A stretch of 64,000 bases of DNA, from contig JAPWDM010000034.1 in NCBI GenBank assembly GCA_035578155.1, forward strand, positions 2,792,501 to 2,856,500. The letters run 5' to 3'. Numbering within the stretch: position 1 is the stretch's first letter; every line of letters begins with the position of its first letter. Both the position numbers and the translations under genes were made by a program. Of this stretch, positions 24,099 through 35,300 are shown piece after piece. The DNA is from Brachynemurus nebulosus. Lineage: Eukaryota > Arthropoda > Insecta > Neuroptera > Myrmeleontidae. Below the pieces are notes generated by a model. It saw only the letters and a program-made list of their open reading frames with translations, was not told the DNA's origin and made no database searches.

Positions 24099-25501
24099 GT
24101 AAAAATTACTAAAAAATAAATCTAATTTAGGTACACGCAAACAATTATATAATATTTATTATTGCCTTAATTAAATTTTTAGTATTTAAATTTATTGCAA
24201 TTGTAGTTTGTAAATTAAAAAACTTTTTTAAACTTTTAATGACTTCGCTATGCTAATAGACCAAGAGCCAGTGGCCGATTTCAACATACGTCAGATTGAC
24301 AGGGTAGACTCCTGGATACTTACTCTACACAGAAATTCAGTTCTGGCAAGCCTATTTGGCCGGGTTGGGTCATCCTTAACGTTTAAAGAGGGTAAAAAAT
24401 AAAGCCCAATTTATATAAAGTGACAGTTCTGGAATTTTGATACATGGGAGTTAATATTTTTTATCGATAAAAAACATTCTGGCAATGTTTTTTCTTCACT
24501 AAGGTACCGCCAGGACAATCTAAAGTTGTGATAAATTTCATAATTATTTTGACAAATATCAAAATAATGTGTATCCACAGTAATATGATTTAGTAACTGA
24601 ATTTGGAAATTGGTTAAAACGAAATGTAATTAGACTCTATTATGCAACGTAAATAAATTAAAATTTTGTTATTTTAAATTATTTAAATAAATACGACTCA
24701 GAACAAATATAATGAGAAACTTTTCATAAGAACAGTGTAATTTCTTATTCGTAATCTCTCTTCTTTTTAAATCATATTACCATGGATACACAATATTTTG
24801 TAATTTGTCAAAATAATTATGAAATTTGTCACAACTTTAGATTGTTTTGGCGATATCTTGGTGAAGAAAAAACATTGCCAGAACATTTTTTATCGATAAA
24901 AAATATTCTTAACTTTCATATATCAAAATTTATATAGTGTCGGATCTAGGGGAGGGCAGACGGGGCACGTGCCCCCTGCAGGTGTTTGGAGGCGGCAAAA
25001 GTGCAAGTTCAGGGACGCCAAAATGTTAAATTTGAGTTTTTTTTTTTGCTCGTCACTTGCTTTTTGCAGGGGTTTTTGAATTTTGAAATTTGAATTTTTC
25101 TCGGGTAGGGCGTCAACAACAAAATTTGCTCCCCCCCTCCTCATAATAACTGTAGGTTTATATAAATTGAGCCTTATTTTTACCCTCTTTAGGCGTTATG
25201 GATGACTCAATCCGGCCGAATAGGCTTGCCAGAACTGAATTTCTGTGTAGAGTAAGTACTCAAGATCTTATCCTCTCAATTTGACGTGTGTTGAAATGAC
25301 CATCGCAAATCGGTCACTGGTTCTTCTACTATAAGTACCTACTAATAATAATAAATATTTAAATTTTTTTGAAAAATACATGTACCTACCTGTATTCTTT
25401 GTTGTAATAAATCAAAACTAATATGACCTCGCTTGACAATTTTTACGGTTTGTGGAATTAAAATTGCAATTTTAATAAAAGTACCGCATTTTTCTTTTAA
25501 G
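24099..25501 (+). other. Intron 1 of the DUF1647-like gene (1403 bp)
   Basis: The intron begins GTAAAA and ends TTTTCTTTTAAG. Most of it is a fold-back element (24257-25328). Confidence 0.8.
24257..25328. mobile_element. Fold-back element in intron 1
   Basis: The whole element is one long imperfect hairpin. The outer pairs are GCCAGTGGCCGATTT with AAATCGGTCACTGG; further in, TTCTGGCAAGCCTATT with AATAGGCTTGCCAGAA, then TTTATCGATAAAAAA at both sides, then TTTGACAAAT(A/T). The right arm carries a ~235-bp insertion (about 24935-25150) with CCCCCTGCAGG-like GC-rich sequence. No coding frame is supported. Confidence 0.75.
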
Positions 25502-25756
25502 GACAATTTACGCGATGCCGAACAAAAAAAGTTTGTAGCAGATGAAAAATATTTAACGAAATTATGCTTTACACCAAATCCTCGTTTATATCCGAATTCG
25601 ACGTGGCACAACACATCTTTACCAGTAGTTGTAACCTACGTGAGAGAGGGCCAACACAGCCAAGCCGTAGGATTAATAATAAATATATCTAAAATTCTAG
25701 TCAATCATACAATACTTGTCTACGATTTGGGATTAAGTTCAAATGGTTTACAAACG
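25502..25756 (+). CDS. DUF1647-like membrane protein, middle exon (85 codons)
   Basis: The exon is bounded by TTAAG|GAC and ACG|GTAAGT and is in phase 0 on both sides. It encodes residues 47-131, the start of the lumenal domain: an acidic/basic helix (DNLRDAEQKKFVADEKYL), CFTPNPRLYPNSTWHNTSLP, then a beta strand PVVVTYV and the box ILVYDLGLSSNG. A PVVVTxV strand followed about 30 residues later by IxVYDLGL is what I recall of the N-terminal half of DUF1647 domains, which resemble nucleotide-diphospho-sugar binding folds. N-glycosylation sequons are NST, NTS, NIS and NHT, fitting a lumenal location. The donor GTAAGT is a perfect consensus. Confidence 0.88.
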
Positions 25757-26225
25757 GTAAGTTCTGATGACTCGAATTTTTTAAATTAATAATTATAGTA
25801 CAAGATAGAATTTGATTACGGGATTAGATTAAATATTATTTGCAATTAGACTTTTAATAAGTAAGGCGGCCAATCGTTTCGAATGCTGCGGGCCATTCCC
25901 GTAATAGTGCATATTTTTTTTAATGTCATTTGATCCGAACAATTTGAAAGTTGCCATTTTTATTATGTCTAAGGTAAGGCGGCCAACTTTTTCACTAGCC
26001 AGTGCGGGACAATATAATAATCTTGGACCTTATTTTTATTCATGTAATATTCTAAAAAATTTCAAAAAATTTCTTTTCAAAAATACAATTGATAAGCGAA
26101 GAGAATTACAGTCTTGCAAAAAATACAATTGAAGAGCAAAAAAAAGGACACTGACAAGTAAATGTTCCGAGACTGTACAACAATATGACATAACTTTTCT
26201 TAAAAAAAAGAACATAGCGGGACTT
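25757..26225. other. Intron DNA, no feature recognised
   Basis: AT-rich. AAGGCGGCCAA occurs at 25863-25873 and again at 25976-25986, a small direct repeat of unknown meaning. Confidence 0.35.
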
Positions 26226-26765
26226 GGTGGGGTCATATGATCAACCAAATTCTTGGAAAACCACATATCATACAACACGACCTAATGTTATACCAACTAA
26301 TGGCAGAAAAGATTCCAGGCTACAAGAATTCGGTCTAAAATTAAAGAATTGCTTTTAAGCAATTGGCTAATGTTTATCTGAATTACTGGTAGACCAAGTG
26401 ACCGGAAAACGACATTCCATATTACACGACCAAATATTATTCCAACTAATGGCGGAAATGATTTCAGGATACAAGAATACTATTAAAAATTAAAGAATGA
26501 CTTTTAAAAATTTATCCAGTACTGGCAGTACTTAAGAAAGTGTCACGACATATTTGAATTACATGGTAGAAGAAGTGGTCGGAAAACGACATTTCATATT
26601 ACACGATCAAATGTTACTCCAACTAATGGCGGAAATGATTTCAGAATACAATAATGCTATTTAAATTAAAGAACGACTATTAAATATTTCTCTAATGCTT
26701 AGGATAGTGTCGATATTTATCTGAATTACATGGTTGACGAAGTGGTCAGAAAAGCACATTTCTGT
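26226..26765. repeat. ~165-bp degenerate tandem repeat, 3+ units
   Basis: The units carry GGAAAACGACATTNCATATTACACGA then CCAACTAATGGCGGAAATGATTTCAG. Unit starts fall near 26252, 26400, 26577 and 26744 (the last is truncated). Units differ by small insertions. Confidence 0.8.
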
Positions 26766-26812
26766 ATATCTATAAATGTAATTTAAAAGACTAATAATTG
26801 TCAAATGCGATT

Positions 26813-26890
26813 ATAAATATGACCGGTCGACCAAAATTATCCGAAATTTTATCGGGTCGTGACGGAAGAAAGGTTGAGAAACACTGTTCT
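26813..26890. mobile_element. Solo hAT-type terminus
   Basis: The sequence ends AAGGTTGAGAAACACTG, the inverted form of the well-known CAGTGTTTCTCAACCTT hAT end. No partner end is visible, so this is an isolated remnant. Confidence 0.4.
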
Positions 26891-27040
26891 ACAACATATT
26901 CAAAGAACCTTGTCCCAAACTGGGCCCCTGGTGTACACAAATGGTTTTTATTGCAGTATTTAGTACTAGCCGAGTAAAACAACAATAAAAATATTTTAAC
27001 GTATGAATGTGTGTGCGATATAAGATATATTCAATTAAAG

Positions 27041-27241
27041 TTAGTCAAAAACTGACTCTTCATCGGAGCTATCAAACATTACAAAAATATTTTCTATCTC
27101 TTCACTTGGTGGCTTGAGATGTTTTTTATGGTGTTTAGCATAACCTAGGTAGGTCTCTGTTTCGGACAATTGAACTCTGTTACATAAATATTCATAGGCG
27201 GCCTGTACACGATCAGTAATACTGTCAGTATTTACTGACAA
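27041..27241 (-). CDS. Unrecognised 66-residue reading frame
   Basis: I do not recognise it. The frame has a balanced composition and ends in a strongly acidic tail (PPSEEIENIFVMFDSSDEESVFD), unlike the low-complexity chance frames nearby. It starts from TTG, has no ATG, and lies only 49 bp from the left end of the hAT element at 27291. It could be the last exon of a mobile-element protein or a chance frame. No homologous neighbour supports it. Confidence 0.2.
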   Translation of the reverse strand: MSVNTDSITDRVQAAYEYLCNRVQLSETETYLGYAKHHKKHLKPPSEEIENIFVMFDSSDEESVFD

Positions 27242-27265
27242 AAATAATGAATCATTATTTATTAT

Positions 27266-27290
27266 ATAACCTCATTGTATGCGTTGAAAC
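27266..27290. repeat. Direct repeat flanking the hAT element
   Basis: ATAACCTCATTGTATGCGTTGAAAC occurs here and again at 29778-29802, the second copy being 33 bp outside the element's right end. The target region therefore already held a short tandem duplication. Confidence 0.7.
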
Positions 27291-27543
27291 CAGTGATGGG
27301 CACGTAAACTGTTTACAGTGTATAGGCTGGGTGCGTTATGGCAACGACATCTATAGAGAAGCTGCATAAAAACAAGTGGCGCCTTTTTCAATAATTTTAT
27401 AAGTATATGCGTGAGCATGTCAGCGCAAATTTTTTGTAACCATAGATTTTCATATAAATTCATTAACAAGTTTATACTTTTGTATTAATTATTACTTTTT
27501 AATATTTATAATTTTGATATATAAAAATTAAATAAAGTAAATA

Positions 27544-28096
27544 CAGAGAACCTGCATTGTCACCATTGTCACTAGTGACGTCTCTATAAGTCAATTTATA
27601 AGTTTTTTACAAGTTATTGTTGTTTTAAATACAACAGATAAATTGACTACGTTCAATGCAACATTGTAACCGCACAAATAAATATTTATTTATTACTAAA
27701 AATTTAAATTAAATCTTTTTAAAAAATGTATAATTAGCCACTTACTTTAATAGTTATATTACAATGAAGTTTTATATTTGTTTGTCGCATAACTGGCTGT
27801 TATTCCATTTCGGACACAAATATATAATAGTTCTTAAATCTCGTGTACATATGACCATTTTGACACCAGTATTTTCCTTTTTTGTAACAAGAATTACATA
27901 AATCAGTCACTTGGACATCTCGAAAACCGCTTTTTATAATAATTTTATTTACAATTTGACATTTTTCATAAAAAAATAATAAACTTTTAATTCAAAATAG
28001 CCTACTTATATTAATTAAACTCTTTCATTTAAAAAATGCTAAATATAGGCACCATACGCGCTAGTGTCGTAATTCAAAGATCAGGCAGGTTCTCTA
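27544..28096. mobile_element. TA-flanked MITE nested in the hAT
   Basis: CAGAGAACCTGC at the left and TAGAGAACCTGC read inward from the right, with TA at 27542-27543 and 28097-28098. No coding frame. Confidence 0.5.
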
Positions 28097-28545
28097 TAAT
28101 ATACATTTTTCCGGGCTCATTAATGAATATAATTAATGGTAACCGTGGAAATAAATAAATTTAAAATATTTTTAAACAAACCGTAAAATCTGAATACAAA
28201 TGTTTGCTATTTACAATTAATTTTTTTTTTATAAATAAATTTGAACAATTTGATTTGTTCAGTTTGAACAATAAAATACTGGATGAAAATAATTAAACAA
28301 TTTTCGACGTTAATATGGATATAATTATTAAGACAGTATTTCCTTCCAACCTCGGACTATGCAGAGGAAAAAGTTGCTGGTGCCGGTGAAGTACGTCAGG
28401 GAAAATCGAGATTTAAGAAATGCTGGCATAAGTCATTTAGATTTAGTTTAATGTAGAGTCATAAGACAAACATCAATAACTTTAACTCCTTATGAAACAT
28501 TATTTCATGTGACTATGTGAGTTAAAATACATCAAATATTTTTAA

Positions 28546-28971
28546 CTCTTTGCACTCAAGCAAAAAAAAAGTGAGTTGTAAATAGGATGGTAAGACATTT
28601 AGCACATGACAACGACCGACGTTCTTCTTTTGACGGATTCTTTTGACGTTCTAACCTTGTTTCGCCAAAGTTGAATACTAAATGCGCTAAATACGTCCTC
28701 AATGCTGTTTTTATTAGTTTTTAATTTTAAAAAGATAATTCAACGTGATTTTGTATTATTTTATTTACAATTTTTCTAATAAATGAATGTGTTTGCAGTT
28801 ATTAAATAAGATATTTATGTAATGTGAAGTATGAGCAGTCATTACAGTTCAACATTCAGTGTGTCATGTGGTACATGTCTTATAATCCAACAGACCAAAC
28901 ACCTTTAAATATGGTAGAGTTAATGGACAAACCACCTTGTCATGCTGTACATGTCTTATAAGCGCAAAGGG
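28546..28971. mobile_element. piggyBac-type MITE nested in the hAT
   Basis: TTAA duplications lie at 28542-28545 and 28972-28975. The ends are CTCTTTGCACTCAAGC and, read inward, CCCTTTGCGCTTATAAG. Near the right end, TGTCATGTGGTACATGTCTTATAA is repeated once with one change (28862 and 28938 areas), a subterminal direct repeat. Confidence 0.75.
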
Positions 28972-29753
28972 TTAATTCTGTATTTATGGATTGACGTGTA
29001 GACGTTAATACTGTTGACAGATAAATAAGGAATGACATATTAGTTTCAACTGCGTTTATAATCAAAGTGAATCAATGTAAATACTTTTATTTAATATTTT
29101 TTATTATACTATAAACACATATGAGCCCGTATTAATGCTTGTTTTTTCCACTACTCACGCTGCAATCGATTTAATTGTCCCCACCATATACTTCGCACGC
29201 TGCCTATACAAGCACAGTTTACATGTAAACACCACTTCTGTTTACAACATATTTTTTGGAAGTAAATATGTAAACAGCGTAAGTAACGTAAACAGGTTAA
29301 AAATTAGATTGTAAATTGTAATAATAAAAGAATCATATCAATAAGCAAAATACAAAAATGTTTGTCTTATAACTTCATATTTATTTTAAACTGAAAAATG
29401 AAAACTTCATTCAGTCTTTGGGTGGCCATATTGGACAAAGTTTTTGTACAAATTAAACACAGAACACTATATTTTCTTCCTTCTTTTTTTAAATGAAAAT
29501 TTAATTCTGCATGCATATTCCTTTCCTATATATGCCATTTCTTACTTTATTTTTAAATAAATAGGAACCGCCATTTCTTACTTTATTTTTAAAATTTTAA
29601 AATTTAGACTCTTCATTTTTCTTTTTAAGTAATAATATTGACAAATTACATGTAATTTATGACTCTTTACGTGTTTACTTTAGTTTACGTTTCTTTACAA
29701 TGTAAACGTCAACATCGACTGTTTACACGTAAACGCCCATCACTGGTTGAAAC

Positions 29754-30425
29754 CTACACCTCATCTATGGCCACTATAACCTCATTGTATGCGTTGAAAC
29801 CTGCATCTCTTTCCTTGTGTTCAGCTACTTATTAATCAGCAGTATGTGCAGATGTCGGCCTCGATTACAGCGCCATTGGCTGCGGTGCGGTGCCTGTGCT
29901 TGGTGCTTACCAGTGGCCCGTGCATGCACACATTCTTCCATAAGTGTGGGGCCCGATTGAATTTTTTTGCGGGGCCTTTTATATATATATCAAATATCAT
30001 GGATCGTAAGATAGGTAAACGTGTACATACATTAAAAAAATAAAAATGCACAAAATACAAAAACATGAATATATATGTGGACTTAGATATTTTTTAATTT
30101 TTGATCTGTAAATTCTTCTAAAATAGGACAATAATATTAGGGCGTCTCATATGCAATGTCAGTTTTCAATGTTCACTTTGTTTATTTAATGGTCATACAA
30201 AAAGAAATTCTTAATATTCAAAGTATAGTCCATCGTATTCTATAGTCCTCACCTAACGTTCAACTAAGTCTCGGAGGCCTTAGGGACTGTATAAAATAAA
30301 GCGTAGTAAATCGTTAGTCATGAAACCGAATTTACTTATGAGACACCCTAATAATCAAAAAGGTTAGAGGAATTGGGAACTGAAAATGCAATAAACAATT
30401 ATTACCATTTGATACTAGTTACAAC
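29754..30425. other. Intron DNA with a short GC-rich patch
   Basis: Positions 29845-29965 are GC-rich compared with the flanks, and both strands are open there, but I recognise no protein. The string CAGTGGCCCGTGCATGC at 29911 and its rough inverse near 33120-33140 (ATATACGGGCCTG) could be the ends of a large, heavily interrupted hAT; no matching target duplication was found. Confidence 0.35.
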
Positions 30426-30631
30426 CAGGGCCGGATTAACCCTGAGTGCCGCGCTAGACATCGTGAAAAATGCCGCCCCTACCTTTTGCTTAAAAAGAAG
30501 AAAATATTAATTTTTCCTACTTTTTTCCGAACTTTCTCTTAAAAAATAACCGACAAGCAAAAAAAGAAAAAAAACTTTTGCCGCCCCTAGGCGCCATGGC
30601 CTAGGTTGGCCTATTGGCTAATCTAGCCCTG
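30426..30631. mobile_element. hAT MITE, CAGGGCCGG type
   Basis: Starts CAGGGCCGGATTAACCCTG and ends, read inward, CAGGGCTAGATTAGCC. Flanks GTTACAAC (30418-30425) and GGTACATC (30632-30639) agree at 6 of 8 positions. The inner part carries two TGCCGCCCCTA boxes. Confidence 0.65.
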
Positions 30632-31030
30632 GGTACATCTAGTTACCGGCCAGCGCAGCACAACAATGACTAATGTCAAAAAACGAATGTGAGTGCGCCG
30701 AGTAAAACGCATATAGAATAGATATGTAACTGAGGGAGACGACAGTACTATCCGATGCATTTCATATTTCATACATGAAACATCCTTCTTAAAAAGATTA
30801 CGAAATACAGCAAAGATTCTTTTTATAATACACCCTGATCATATAGAAATGCAATTATATTGCTATCTCTTTTTAAATACAAATTCAGAATATACAGGTT
30901 GATAACTATGACTGGCGATTTCGATGTGTATAAAATATAAATATATGTATATGATAATTGTTTGCAATACATTTTAGTGCAAAATATTTACTAATCAATT
31001 AAAAATTAATACTTTTATAAAAAATAAATG

Positions 31031-31117
<87 letters not shown>

Positions 31118-31317
31118 CATGAAACATCTTGTATACAAATTATATGTTTGTAGTATATGTTTAAATGAATAAAAAATATATTTCTTTCTTTCTTAAAAAG
31201 ATTACGAAATGTTTCTTTCTTTGTCACACGTGTATTATAAAAAGAATTATTGCTGTATGTTTCTTTCTTCCTCCCACGTGTATTATAAAAAGAATCATTC
31301 CTGTATATTTTTAGTCG
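30632..31317. other. Intron DNA with small repeats and (TA)n
   Basis: A (TA)n run spans 31034-31113. CTTAAAAAGATTACGAAAT occurs at 30786-30805 and 31191-31209, and TGTTTCTTTCTT...CACGTGTATTATAAAAAGAAT is tandemly duplicated at 31208-31300 (unit about 54 bp). No gene. Confidence 0.6.
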
Positions 31318-31430
31318 AATTTTTCCTTGAAAAAATTAGACTTATACAGTCTATACGACAAGAACGGCGAGAGGCGAGAGTAGGGGCGCTATCCGTTTTC
31401 GGACCCGTAGAACACGAATATGTAGAAAAA

Positions 31431-31500
<70 letters not shown>

Positions 31501-32996
31501 CCCGCTACCTTTTAATATGTGTAGCGCTCCCCTATGGAAGTTAAGAGCTTAAATTTGGTAAATGGGGCTCATTCCGATGCACAACAATACTATCAAAGTG
31601 GGGTCAAATTTTGGGCAAATTTTGGATCCGACCCAACTTTTAAGTGGGTGGTGGGGGCGGAAAAGCAATAAAACTTTTCCAAACCGGTTGGAAATAATGT
31701 TTCGGTCAATTATCTACAACATATCCAAAATTCAGCTTCCTAGGATGATTTGGTGGGAGTAGAGGGGGGAAAAACGATTTTCGCTGGATCTAACACGCCC
31801 CCAACCCCCCAGAATTAACGTAGAGGGTTGAAATTTGGTATGTTGATAAAGTCGTACCTAGGTTGTGCTTTTTGGAGGTTTCAATATTTTATCCCCACCC
31901 CCCTCATTTTTAAGCTACAATTTCATTTGCATTTTCGACGTTTTCGAAGTTTGTACCACTCGCACAGGTCATCCAAATAAACCTAGAGGGCTGAAATTTT
32001 GTATTCGGATTGAGTTAGTATCAAGGGGGGTGCATTTTGGGGGTCTCGACTTTTACCCCTATCCCCACCATTTTTATACCCAATTTATACAGTTTCGTTC
32101 GGGTCAAAATCTCCCCAAATAAACTTAGAGGCCTGAAATGTTGTGTACAGGTTAAGCTAATAGCCAGACACTGTTTTTTGGGGGTTTCAACTTTTAACCC
32201 TTACCCCCACGATTTTTACGCCAATATTTCCTTAATTTTTTTGCTTGTTTTCTAGTGCTCTAGAGACTCTCTAAGGAAACCTAGAGGGCTGAAATTTTGT
32301 ACGTGTATTCAGTTAGTATCTAGCTAGTACCTTTTAGGGAGTCCACATTTCTTTTCCCCCCACTTCTCCCATTTTTACATCGGAATTGAATGCTAATGTT
32401 AAATGTGTTTTAAATGCATTATTTTTATTCTAAATACAAGTAGGCGAATAGTAATTTTAAAAAATTTAAAAAAAAGTGAATATAATTTTTTAACCGATGA
32501 AATTTTTTTTTTAATACATATTAAGTAATTTAAAAATGTTATTAAAGTCACTGTTTATTTATAAATTAGGAATTTTGGATTTTTATTATTTATCAAATAG
32601 AAATTTTACATTTTTTTGGAAAGAAAAAATATCTTCGTAAAAGCCTTCCAGTTTACTATTTAAGTTCCTTTTTTAATATTTAAAAATAAAACACAAAGGC
32701 AATTGGCGGATAAGCATGGGTAGAAATGCCCTCGTACGAATTGTGTGGCTTTTTCCCTGTTAACTGCTATCGGCACAAAATTGAAATTTACTGAGATTCA
32801 GCCCTTAAAAACTTAAAATCTTTTTTTAAAGCCCCGATCAACCGGACACTCATCATCAGTTTTGAAACCTCCAAAATGACAAATCGCTTGTGGACTTTCA
32901 ATTACATTTCGCTTGTAGACACTCAGTACCGAAGATGAAAGGAAAAATTCGACTTCCGTGATGGGGCTCCGCTGCTCACGGCGTTTTTTAATTATT
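31318..32996 (-). mobile_element. Fold-back family, copy 2 (half element, minus orientation)
   Basis: From left to right on the + strand: block C inverted (31322-31433), (TA)n (31434-31497), block A inverted (31498-32480) with four TTCAGCCCTCTAGGTTT-type units, and block B inverted (32500-32996) ending CGGCGTTTTTT. The other half is missing. Reading frames through block A are chance frames. Confidence 0.75.
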
Positions 32997-33542
32997 TGAA
33001 TAATTTATAATTTATCCTTTATCGCTTTAAATTTCGAAAAATAACTTTTTGTTAATTTCGGTGCTGATGCGGGGCCCCTTCAAGCGCGGGGCCCGATTGG
33101 GCACAATCGCTCCAATCGCCTTATATACGGGCCTGCGTTCGATGAGACTAAAATATCAGAATTAGGACAGCACATGTTTCCTTCATTATTAAAATTTAAT
33201 ATTTATTATATGTTATCATTTTTGTTGTATTATCAATGTAATTATTTCAACCAATAAATTAGTGGAGTGGATCAGTTTAACTCAGTTCAATACAAGATCC
33301 AACGCAAACATATCAAAACACCATGACTTAAGTAAACATTAAAAATTATAACCAGAAATAATTTCATATTTATGACGCGAGCAAAATTAGCTTAAATAAA
33401 TGGTGGCTCCTTTTGAGTCTGTAGTAGTACTACTCACGCACAAAAAGTTGTTCATGTGTCTTATACATAGGATTTGTATACGGCGGGTTCTCGGACTATT
33501 GTAAAAAGGTAGTATTTGGTATTAAGTAATCATTTAAAAATA
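32997..33542. other. Intron DNA, no gene recognised
   Basis: It contains GCGGGGCCCCTTCAAGCG at 33069-33086, part of the possible interrupted hAT noted at 29911. Nothing else is supported. Confidence 0.3.
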
Positions 33543-33660
33543 CAAGTAGTCGCATTTTTCCTTGAAAAAATTAGACTTATACAGCCTATACGATAAGAAC
33601 GGCGAGAGTAGGGGCGCTATCCGTTTTCGGACCCGTAGAACACGAATATGTAGAAAAAAA
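33543..33660 (-). mobile_element. Isolated block C of the fold-back family
   Basis: It is the same as 31322-31433 (TTAGACTTATACAG, GGACCCGTAGAACACGAATA), but with no (TA)n or block A attached. It abuts a mariner fragment directly, so a rearrangement joined the two. Confidence 0.75.
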
Positions 33661-33662
33661 AT

Positions 33663-34055
33663 GTCAGAAGGGGATTTTTGGCAAATTACTTAGACGAGCT
33701 ACCTCTAGAATCCAGAAGAGGAATGTTCTTTCAACAAGATGGTGCATCAATTCACTCTACAGTAGAGGTAAGATCCTGGTTAGATGACACTATTCACGAT
33801 TGCTGGATAGGAAGATATTCAGTTAATCCTCGGCCAGCAAGAAGACCCGATCTTACCCCAATGGATTTTTTTATTTGTGGCCATTTAAAAGATAATGTTT
33901 ATAAAGAAAGACCATTTAGAGACCGTGATCACCTGGAAAATACAATAAGATAGTGTGCTCGGAGAATAACACCCGAAATGTTGAAAAATGAACATAAAGA
34001 AATGTCTCGGAGAACAATAAAATGTATTGAAAATGAAGGGAGTTACATAGAATAA
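33663..34055 (+). pseudogene. Mariner/Tc1-superfamily transposase, C-terminal half
   Basis: This is part of a DDE cut-and-paste transposase of the IS630-Tc1-mariner superfamily (DDE_3-type). The visible boxes are MFFQQDGASIHS, which holds the second catalytic Asp in the QQDGAxxH context, and RRPDLTPMDFFICGHLKDNVY, which matches the PARSPDLTPMDFFLWG-type box near the third acidic residue. An in-frame TAG at 33951-33953 breaks the frame, and about 33 further codons to TAA at 34053-34055 are still readable (ITPEMLKNEHKEMSRRTIKCIENEG). The N-terminal DNA-binding half and the first catalytic Asp are absent, being replaced on the left by block C. Non-functional. Confidence 0.85.
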
Positions 34056-34349
34056 GATAATAACGATAATAACTGTTCATGTCTTTAATTTTGATGTGTC
34101 AAGTTAGTGTGAATAGTTTAAAAAGAATTAATTATTTAATTTTTACATCGAATAGTACTAAAATATTGGTATATTTTATTTCAGTACTTATGACTTTTGT
34201 GATGGCAACAGATTAATTGTGTATTTTGATTGTAATATTAATAAACTTAAATTTCAAGTTAGTAGATAGTTGAACTTAAAAATTACAAGTGTAGTCTTGC
34301 AGTACTACATAAATAGTAGTCGTCTAAGTACGTCCGTTTTCATAATGTA
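34056..34349. other. 3' flank of the mariner fragment
   Basis: AT-rich, non-coding. No terminal inverted repeat can be identified because the 5' end is missing. Confidence 0.3.
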
Positions 34350-34531
34350 CTGGGTGATACGGAAAAAACGGAAGAATATAGGAAAATTTATTATTGGTTG
34401 TAGTTGGCTATGATTCTGAATTTACATTAATTTTTAATTCTAAACAACTTTTCCTAGTAAAATTTTTGTCAAGTTTCAGTAATTAGGGTACTTTACTCTT
34501 ACGCCAATTTCACATTCTTAAGTCCACCCTG
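34350..34531. mobile_element. Possible TA-flanked MITE
   Basis: Ends CTGGGTGATACGG and, read inward, CAGGGTGGAC, with TA at 34348-34349 and 34532-34533. Only the first seven or eight bases pair, so this is tentative. Confidence 0.3.
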
Positions 34532-34671
34532 TATACAATAGAGTTTCTTCAAATTTTGATGGGTGCATTTTTAATTTAAGAACATGCACCAACTTTTAGT
34601 AAGAATAAAATTTTCTGAGAAACTTACTATAGAAAAGTTTTCCATATGTTGCCACCTTCGCGAATGACACT

Positions 34672-34679
34672 GTATATAT

Positions 34680-34730
<51 letters not shown>

Positions 34731-34736
34731 GGTAAG

Positions 34737-34824
<88 letters not shown>
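34672..34824. repeat. Two adjoining (TA)n arrays
   Basis: TA runs broken by short ACAGGGTAAGTA and ACA interruptions. The element at 34825 inserted at the right edge of this array. Confidence 0.9.
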
Positions 34825-34827
<3 letters not shown>

Positions 34828-34963
34828 GGTGTCACAGAAATAAGTGTTAAAATTTGGGGGGTGACTCATAGCACCCTGTAGACATTAAAACCGCAGGAAT
34901 TTTTTCGGAATTAACAATCGCGTCACCCCTCAAAAGGATAAGAGTTATTTCCTTTACACCCTG
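34825..34963. mobile_element. 139-bp TA-flanked MITE (E1)
   Basis: Ends CAGGGTGTCACAGAAATAA and, read inward, CAGGGTGTAAAGGAAATAA, with TA at 34823-34824 and 34964-34965. A second copy at 37677-38990 is split by element D1. Confidence 0.75.
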
Positions 34964-35300
34964 TATATAATATATACACACATACATATATACAATGAAA
35001 TGAAAGATTGAAGACAGTTCGGCAATGTTCGTCAATCCGAAAATATTCGAATTTTATGGGAGGAGCTGCAGCTCAAAGTTTTGAATACATGCTATATGTT
35101 TCAAAACGTATATAGTTACTTAGGTTTTTAATTGGTATTGCTTAGGACTACAATAGAGATTGTAAATGTAACAACTTCTTCATTTTTCAGTAGTTCGGAA
35201 AACTTTCTATTAAAACCGGTTAACCGGTAATTTACCGGAATTTTTGTATATTATAAACTATAAATACTGAAACTATAAATATTTTGGCAAATCAGTCAAT

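Larger units (their letters stand above)
27291..29745. mobile_element. Non-autonomous hAT element with GTTTAC/GTAAAC motif clusters
   Basis: The ends CAGTGATGGGCACGTAAAC and, read inward, CAGTGATGGGCGTTTACG are flanked by identical 8-bp repeats GTTGAAAC (27283-27290 and 29746-29753). The right half has many GTAAAC/GTTTAC words (29210-29300 and 29660-29735). No transposase is present. Two smaller elements are nested inside, at 27544-28096 and 28546-28971. The perfect target duplication suggests a fairly recent insertion. Confidence 0.85.

Noticed and set aside
26036..26985. Direct repeats near 26.2-26.8 kb considered as a CRISPR-like array
   Set aside because: Units are long (~165 bp), degenerate and head to tail without spacers, so this is an ordinary tandem repeat in an animal-type genome.
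29836..30066. Minus- and plus-strand frames in the GC-rich patch near 29.9 kb as a possible exon
   Set aside because: Both strands are equally open, there are no convincing splice sites in phase, and the patch adjoins possible hAT terminal sequence.
31865..32255. Two overlapping frames with proline- and tyrosine-rich peptides repeating a PNKPRGLK-like string
   Set aside because: The peptide repeat is the translation of the ~160-bp block A units. Stops and frame changes occur between copies.
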